Assembly: GCA_013397795.1 (NCBI GenBank) | Contig: VZTJ01003244.1 | Location: forward strand, 1-64,000 | DNA length: 64,000 bases | DNA from: Orthonyx spaldingii | Taxonomy: Eukaryota > Chordata > Aves > Passeriformes > Orthonychidae | Direction: 5' to 3' | Part shown: piece after piece, positions 57,791 through 64,000 of the stretch | How positions within the stretch are numbered: the first letter of the stretch is position 1 | Layout: each line of letters begins with the position of its first letter | Notes under the pieces: model-generated | Database searches by the model: none | What the model saw: only the letters and a program-made list of their open reading frames with translations | Told to the model about the DNA's origin: nothing | Program-made: the position numbers and the translations under genes

Positions 57791-59387
57791 TTAAGTTCAT
57801 TCCCGTCTTCTCATCTGAAGTTCCCTGATGCAATGTGAACTCCAAAAGCATTCACTGTCAATGCCACAACACTTTTGCACTAGGGGCTCACTGCAATGCA
57901 CCCACACCTCTTAATCTGTACCAGGCTAATTACAAGGTTATTTAGGACATTCAATAAAAAATTTCCCTCTTTATCACGGAGCAATGTGATATTGTAGTGA
58001 TACCAGTCTGTGTTAAAAGATATCTCTTCAATCAAGAACACACAAGAGTATCTTGTTTAAAGCAGTAGAGTAGCCTTGGAATCTTCAACAAAACTAATTC
58101 ACACTAATCCTATTCTCAGAGATAATCTACAGAATTGCATGGATGGAGACAGAATGTTAGTTAATGACAATTTACATTTAATATTTTTAAAATCAATTTA
58201 AAAGAAAGCAGACCACAAGAAATTATACAGTTTATGTAGTCTTAAAACCCAAACAAACAGGAAATCATCAACAAAATAATTTTGGCAAAAAAGATAAATT
58301 CCTGTATTTCCTAAAAATAACTTGTTACAATGCAGGGATACTAAAACATTGCAACAATCCACATAATCTTTTCAGTAAATAACATGTGAGCAAATACTTT
58401 CAAACTCCTTTTTGAGCCAGCACTGCTGATGGCACATCTATCTTTTAGATCCTGATTCCTGGCTTCGGGGTGGTGTAAGACAGGGTGTTCAGCCAGTTTA
58501 AACATACACAAGTACTGCATCTCTATTATAAATGTGTATAGGTATGTTGGGTAACTAATATTAATTATGGCAAGCACTCACCACCAGGCATTTCGGCAAG
58601 TTAAGTACCACATGCCATCAAAATAAATTATTTTTATACCTGAATACAGTCAGTAAGAAGCAGTTGGCAAAAAGTATCCAGATGGATTTTTTGCCATAAG
58701 TAAAGAGAAATGAGATGAATTTTTCTGCAAGAACATTGACCATTTTACAGCTTTTAGGCTTCCATTCCTTTATAGGATAAACTGTGGGAAAATCAGGTTT
58801 ATTTACTGCCATTATTGAAAGCATTCAGCTGAAAATCTGCAACACAGAACCAGAAAATATGTTGTTTCTGAAATTGAAACCAAATCACATTTGAGACAAT
58901 GCAGCAACACAGAATAAACAGGAAAAAAATTACTTGAGCTGTGGGCTGCAATGGACAGTGATTTACAGAAAAGGGCAGATAAAAATATCAAGCCATCAGA
59001 TGCATGGATGACCACTCAAAAGCAACAAATTTGAGATCTATGTTTCATGCTAATTGAAATAGTTTTATTGGACAGCTTGTCAGAAAAGTGACAGAGATAT
59101 GTAGACATCCACAAATGAAAAACCTAATGTTTGAAGAATGTGTAACAGCATTTAGAAATTATTTCAGTACAATAACAACCTCCATAGCTGGGAAGACTCG
59201 GGAACAGATGGCTTTGGGACCTGAGAGCACATTTCACAGTATTATCTTTGAGTAATTTAATTAAGCAGTTCCTTTTCCTTGCAATAGAGCTTATTAGAGC
59301 AATCCAGGCACAATGATGTGGCATTTCTCTGCTTCCCTGCTGATGCTCTGGCTCAGTTCAGATGGGTGGACCAGGGAAGAGCAAGAC

Positions 59388-59419
59388 ATTTTCTCTCTCT
59401 TTCTCTCTCTGTCTCTTTT
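59388..59419. repeat. (CT)n/T pyrimidine tract
   Basis: TTTTCTCTCTCTTTCTCTCTCTGTCTCTTTTTCTG, an imperfect CT microsatellite. Confidence 0.85.
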
Positions 59420-60540
59420 TCTGCTACCCATATGAAGGGTATGAAAGGAAGGTGCACAAAGACAGAAATGCTTACTGAGCATGCAACAGCCTGTGTGCAT
59501 TGGAAACATGCAAAGGTTGTGTAAAATACAGGTGAATAAAGTCAGAGACATCACTTTAGCCCAAGAGGCAAGGAAACAGAGGAAAAAGACATGACCTGAA
59601 GGACTTCTAAGAAGGACATGGAAATCACCCCTTCCAAACACATTTCCAGGCAAGAATAGATGTTTGCTAATAGGTGAGGGCCCTTTCAAAAATATAACTG
59701 GTCTAGACAGGCAAATGTTTGTAAAAACATAAAGCAAAACCTTGTCTCCAGTACATCAGACAGGGCTCGACCATGTTCCATCTGCTGACATGTAATCTCC
59801 TGCTGACCTTAAATTACTCCTTCACCCACCCCTGGGAAAGCAGAGGGAATTCAATCTGCACTCAATTCATGAAGTTTGAGCATCTCAGGGTTTGTATCTC
59901 TTTCCCTTGTGCTCCTTCAGCTTCCCACCTTCTGGCATCATTCCTGACAGGTATTGCCACTGGGATGGCACCTTCTGGTGCTTCTGCAGTACAGGTAACT
60001 GCATTGGGAAAGGGATCAGTGAAAGGGAAAAGTCCATTTATCCCTTTTCCAACTGCTGATGTACTGGACTGCTTTCAACCTGAACAAGTGTAAGGGAAAC
60101 TGTTAGTGGAAAGTAATTTCCATAGATTATTTTTCAAAGAAAGTGATTTTAGACAGCAGTAGGAAATGATGAATCTTGCATGCAATTTACCCTCCTATGC
60201 CAGAAATAATGAAAACTAGGACAAGCTGTTTCACAGAAGGATTAGACACTTATCCAAGATTGGAAAACTGTCAGTATCTGTAAACATTTTCAAAAGTTTA
60301 CACTACACCTGTGAATCTGACTCTTTTGAGGCATTTTGGCAGATATGCTCCTTTTCTTACAATCACTTGAAAAGGTCTAGCAGCTTCTATTTCCACAATT
60401 TGTGGGGTTCTTGCAAGAAAATGATTAAAATATTAAAATGCATATCAGCAAATAAAATGTGGGAACAGATGAGAAGATTTCGCTTTACTGAGAATGTTAA
60501 TTATATCTTTGCAATATTTTCAAAAGATCAAGAACGCAAA

Positions 60541-61036
60541 TGTACTGGGTGTAGGTGGCAAGGTTTTGGCAGCAGGGGAGGTGTGTGGTGGGGGAGCTCT
60601 GTGCGAAACTGCCAGGGGCTGCCTTGGGAAGGGCACAGAAACAACAGCCCCACCACAGCCCACAGCTGATCCCGTCAGTGAAGCTGGTGGCATCTCCTGG
60701 AAAATATATTTAAGAAAGGGCAAAACCGTGCCCAGGAATGGAGAGAAAAGGGGCAAAAAAAAAAAAAGGGTGTAAGAATCAGTCCTACAACACCAAGGTG
60801 AGAGAAAAGAAAGGAGGAGGTGCTCCAGGTGCCAGAGCCAGGATTTAAATTAATTTAGTTAGTTTTTCCCAAATCAAGACTGTTTTGACCACGATCATAA
60901 TTAGTAAGTGATGTCCCTGTCTTTATTTTGACCCATAAGCTTTTTTGACTCATATTGCCTGCCTGTCCTGCTGAGGAGAGGCTGTGGCAGTGCAGCCAGG
61001 TGGGAACCAGTAGCATGTCAAGGTCAACTCCCCACA
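60541..61036 (+). mobile_element. solo ERVL-type LTR, internally shortened
   Basis: It starts TGTACTGGGTGTAGGTGGCAAGGTTTTGGCAGCAGGGG and ends GGTCAACTCCCCACA, a degenerate form of the TGT...CCACA ends of a common avian ERVL-type LTR. TATATTTAAG lies at 60705-60714. Further downstream are CACCAAGGTGAGAG, GGAGGAGGTGCTCCAGG and TTTAAATTAATTTAGTTAGTTTTTCCC, then CTGTCTTTATTTTGACCCATAAGC and CAGCTGAGGAG-like sequence. Family members I recall are longer and carry a GC-rich tandem-repeat middle, which is absent here. Flanks GCAAA and GCAGG are a poor duplication, as expected for an old copy. Confidence 0.75.
60705..60714 (+). promoter_or_regulatory. LTR TATA-type box
   Basis: TATATTTAAG preceding AAAGGGC, about 165 bp inside the LTR, at the same relative place as the TATTTAAG in the LTR at 17451-18056. 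Confidence 0.55.
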
Positions 61037-62875
61037 GCAGGAAATGTTCCTTTCCTAGGGAGCCTTTTTCTTTTATGCTCCTTCTATAGGTGTCACTATT
61101 GCCTTTGATTCCTCGGGTATCTTCACCCACGTTGCAAGTGCAGCATGCACCGGAGTGAGCCATAATCTTTCTAGCTCATGTAATGAAGGCAGTGAAGAAA
61201 TGTCAGACTGGGTTCTGTGTGCATTGCCAGCCAGAATATTAGCATTATTCTAGTCCTTAAAAATGAAAAATCTCTTTGTAATATGACAGAAGTTTAATCC
61301 TGTTGTTGCTAATGCTGGTTAATATTTGCAGTTTGCTGTGTAGCAGCACTCAGACAGAACACAGCTCACAGGTGACCACGTGTTCTCTTCTGAAAAGGAC
61401 ATAAAAAGTCGTTTTGCCAGGAAAACAAAGCAAGAATGAGTCTGGCCAGCATTCAAAACTTTCAAATCTCAGATCCACTTTTTGCAGACAAGTTGTGGCA
61501 AAAACAAACCCTCCAGACCACTTTGCACTTTCTAAGGTAGTTGCTCCAAATTTTCCATACTAGCAGATGCAGTGAGTCACAACCAATGTAAAAGATCTCC
61601 ATATGGAAGTTCGCAAGCCTGCAATTACCACAAAGCTCTGCACAGGCTGGATTTACCTTCCACATTTCTTCTGATACAGATTTTAGGAGCTAAGTCTTAT
61701 ACACAGCTGCATCTTACAATAAGAAGGCACTACTCACTGGAAAAATAATAATTGTTTTGCTACTCATGGCTTCAAAATACAGCCATTTTTGAACTGCTGG
61801 GATTTCTAAACCAACCCTGCATTAATCTGCAGACACACTTTTGGGTTTGGTGCCTTTGGTCTTTGTAAAGTAACAGGTAAACCCCCTACTTCATTTAAAT
61901 ATAAAATCTATCTGCCTATGACTTTTTCAAAATTTTAACATAGCAATTTAGCAGAGGTGCTCAAGATAATTTTTTTCTTATTGTTAAAATGTTTAATGGT
62001 TGTAGCCACAGTAATGAGGAGAGTCAATGTCCTCAAAAGCTTCAGTTGCTTGTTTTGTGTAGGCAGAATCGAACCACAAAAGGTGTGGTAACAATGTGGG
62101 TCATGAAAACGAGCTGAGTTTGTAGAGATGCTGCCTTATTAATTCAATTCTCTATTGGAAATGCATTTTGCACTTCCTACCTGTGGATAGTGGCCAGGCT
62201 TTTAGAAATTTCATGCTAAAAGTATAGCAACCAATAAAAAATAGTTGCAGGACTGGTTTCCTGGTTCAAGTATCATGAAAATATTTAGGAGGAAAAGGTG
62301 TAATTCTTAATTTTTTTTGTGGGCAAAGCATTGAGGGGCACATGTTCAAAGGTCATTAGCAGGTCTCAATAAGAGGTGGTCATTTGGCGTCTTAATGTCA
62401 GCTAGTATCCAGCATGTGGAGAAATTACTCTGTGATTTCTTCTGAAGAAACTGTCCCCTGAAGTACTGCTTGTTTTTTACTGAGATCCTGCTGTTTCAGC
62501 TCAGAAGAAACAGTCGAATGGGTGGCATGAGCTAAATGTCAGTTCTGACAGCTATATTCCACCTGCCAGATTTCTAGTGCAGTCTGAAATCAATTTATTT
62601 AGTTCCTGTCTCCAAGTGCTAATCAACTTGCATCTCTGAAGAAACTGCTGTTCAAAGTAAGGAGAAACAATCTTATAAAGCTGATATATTGGGTTTGCTT
62701 GTCATGTATTTTCTGATAAACTGTTTTACGTACAAATACATAGTAGCTTGTGAAATTGCTCAGATCTTCACCCAGAACTGAATCCTAGATAGAGTCCAAC
62801 TGTGCTTCAAGTTGGAATAATTGTTGTGTTCTAGGAGAATTTAATCATGCCCGAGACAGGCAGGTAATTATAAAC
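61037..62875. other. unique DNA, nothing recognised
   Basis: No coding family or repeat seen. The largest frame is about 100 codons overlapping the LTR end. Confidence 0.5.
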
Positions 62876-62950
62876 ATCAGAGGTTGGACTTGACGATCTT
62901 GGAGGTATTTTCCAAATTTGATTCCAACCAATGATTCTCTCATTCTGTGA
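62876..62950 (+). mobile_element. CR1 3' terminal fragment
   Basis: CATCAGAGGTTGGACTTGACGATCTTGGAGGTATTTTCC, then 'CCAACCAATGATTCTCTCATTCTGTGATCTG' is a CR1 tail with degenerate terminal repeats. Confidence 0.88.
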
Positions 62951-63424
62951 TCTGTGTTAACAATTAGACCACTTATCTTATTTTCTGTCCAGTATTTCAG
63001 AAACATTAGTCATGCTCTGATTTAAAGACTTGGTCCAAGTCAAACTTGAAGGACTTGGACCAATAGTTTGCAAAATTACTCAGCATTACATAAATCTGCA
63101 AGGTGTTCAGTCAACATTTACGTCTGCTTTCTTTTAATGTGATGGGTCTGTCTGAAGTGTAAATACTTTTCATCATAGCAGTCCCTACAGTGCCCTTTTT
63201 GGGTGTGTGACTAAAGCAATGCTGATAACACACCAGTGAGCTGAGCACTACTTTTAATACTTCAAGAGTTTCTCTCCTTTTCCACTCTAACCCTGCAGGA
63301 GGTAGGCTGGGGATGGGCAAGAGAGTGGGAGGGAAGAAACTGTGGAAGACTGACACAGACTGACCAAAGGGATATTGCATACCATAGAATGTCATAGTCA
63401 GGTTTGGGTTTTTTTTGGTGAGGG
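62951..63424. other. unique DNA with a 12-bp hairpin
   Basis: A perfect hairpin lies at 63030-63063. A weak CR1-tip-like sequence occurs at about 63381-63410, too short to call. Confidence 0.5.
63030..63063. other. perfect 12-bp inverted repeat
   Basis: TTGGTCCAAGTC (63030-63041) and GACTTGGACCAA (63052-63063) are exact reverse complements around a 10-nt spacer. Confidence 0.8.
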
Positions 63425-63728
63425 GAAGGGGATTTAGGGCAGGTAACCATTGCTCAGTGAGGGGAGGGGGATGGATTTAGGGCAGGTAACCATTGCTCAG
63501 TGACTGGCTGGGCAGCAATGTACTTCTAGAACATGGGGAGTGATTGCATCATTGTCATCACTTGTGTGTGGGTTCCCCCTCCTCCCCTTTTCCTTTTTCA
63601 TGTGCTTATTAAACTATCTTTATCTCAACTCATGAGTTTTCTCACCTTTACTCTTCCAATTCTCTCTTTCATCCCACTGGGAGTGGCGGGAGTGAGGCTT
63701 GCCGGCCACGGAGAACCCACTCGCTGTG
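63425..63728 (+). mobile_element. ERV LTR remnant with internal duplication
   Basis: CATTGCTCAGTGACTGGCTGGGC, then GATTGCATCATTGTCATCACTTG, CTTATTAAACTATCTTTATCTCAAC, CATGAGTTTTCTCACCTTTACTC and 'CATCCCACTGGGAGTGGCGGGAGTGAG' follow the order of the second half of an avian ERV LTR as I recall it. ATTAAA at 63608-63613 would be its polyadenylation signal. The start and the final CA are not recognisable. An exact 30-bp unit is repeated twice near its left end. Confidence 0.65.
63431..63503. repeat. exact 30-bp duplication, period 43
   Basis: The unit starting GATTTAGGGCAGG and ending GCTCAGTGA is present without mismatch at 63431-63460 and 63474-63503. The spacer is a G-rich run. It lies in the U3-like part of the LTR remnant. 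Confidence 0.92.
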
Positions 63729-64000
63729 AGTATGTGCAACATGTGATGCATGTGATTAGTGCCTTCTGACTCATTTGTTGTTTGAGTCCTCTCAGTGTTG
63801 CAAAAGTAACACCAATGAACACTGAAAAATGTAAAAGAATGTGAAAATCCCTCTAGGTTTAAAGATTCTCAGAATTTCTGATAGTTAAACCATAAATGAG
63901 ATGGCACAGTCGCCTGGATCAGTTTCTAGTGCAGGCACAAATTCCTGCAGTTATTTGCCCTTAGAAAATCAAACTTAAAAACCTCACTGAAACCAAAACC
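63729..64000. other. unique DNA, nothing recognised
   Basis: No feature is supported in the last 270 bases. Confidence 0.5.

Larger units (their letters stand above)
57028..60540. other. unique DNA with a GC-richer patch
   Basis: A GC- and CpG-richer patch lies at about 57170-57620, including a 117-codon minus frame (57274-57627) without a recognised motif. An A-rich low-complexity stretch follows at 57714-57790. A CT-rich tract lies at 59388-59419. A 147-codon minus frame (59294-59737) crosses that tract and looks like chance. Confidence 0.45.

Noticed and set aside
59294..59737. 147-codon minus-strand open frame
   Set aside because: It crosses a CT microsatellite, giving an Arg/Lys/Glu run, and shows no recognisable domain.
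63381..63410. Possible CR1 tip (ACCATAGAATGTCATAGTCAGG)
   Set aside because: It is too short and degenerate to separate from chance, and no CR1 body follows.

Overview
This window looks like nuclear DNA from a bird, most likely a songbird (passerine). It is AT-rich and has no convincing protein-coding gene. The recognisable content is decayed chicken-repeat-1 (CR1) LINE copies, most of them 5'-truncated and ending in the CR1 3' signature of short repeats like ATTCTATG or ATTCTGTG, plus solo or broken LTRs of endogenous retroviruses. Several LTRs resemble the avian ERVL type, with a TG...CA frame, a TATTTAAG-type promoter, an AATAAATTAAATTAATTTT stretch and a tail reading 'GACCCAtgAG'. CR1 together with these LTRs is a bird signature. 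The songbird assignment is inferred from recalled subfamily flavour, with no database search. The window is probably an intergenic desert or a very long intron.

Layout. At 1-5.7 kb there are two abutting minus-strand CR1 tails (2176-2770), a plus-strand CR1 (4825-5089) and a long TTTTA microsatellite (5537-5692). From 5.7 to 15.7 kb it is mostly unique AT-rich DNA with strong small hairpins (7292, 9410), two A-tracts around an unresolved base (9884) and a short CR1. At 15.7-18.1 kb lie a truncated ERVL-type LTR and a complete 606-bp solo LTR (17451-18056) with an imperfect 5-bp target duplication. From 18 to 28 kb there is little beyond two CR1 tails. At 28.2-29.2 kb sits an unidentified GC-richer block that carries the longest open frame of the window (225 codons). 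From 31 to 35.6 kb there are CR1 tails, an exon-like 134-bp segment (31870-32003) and an old CR1 copy that still shows reverse-transcriptase residues (32860-34075), interrupted by an opposite-strand CR1. At 41-42.5 kb an LTR-like promoter block abuts an old CR1 that is split by a younger CR1 with an 8-bp target duplication. At 47.9-48.5 kb there is a minus-strand LTR. At 56.5-57.0 kb a CR1 is split by a 255-bp LTR with a perfect 6-bp target duplication. At 60.5-61.0 and 63.4-63.7 kb there are two more LTR remnants.

No tRNA, rRNA, CRISPR, operon or bacterial feature was seen. I found no clear new biological system. The most useful observations are the datable nested insertions, the unexplained 28.2-29.2 kb block, the exon-like segment near 31.9 kb and several unusually perfect short hairpins in otherwise unique DNA.
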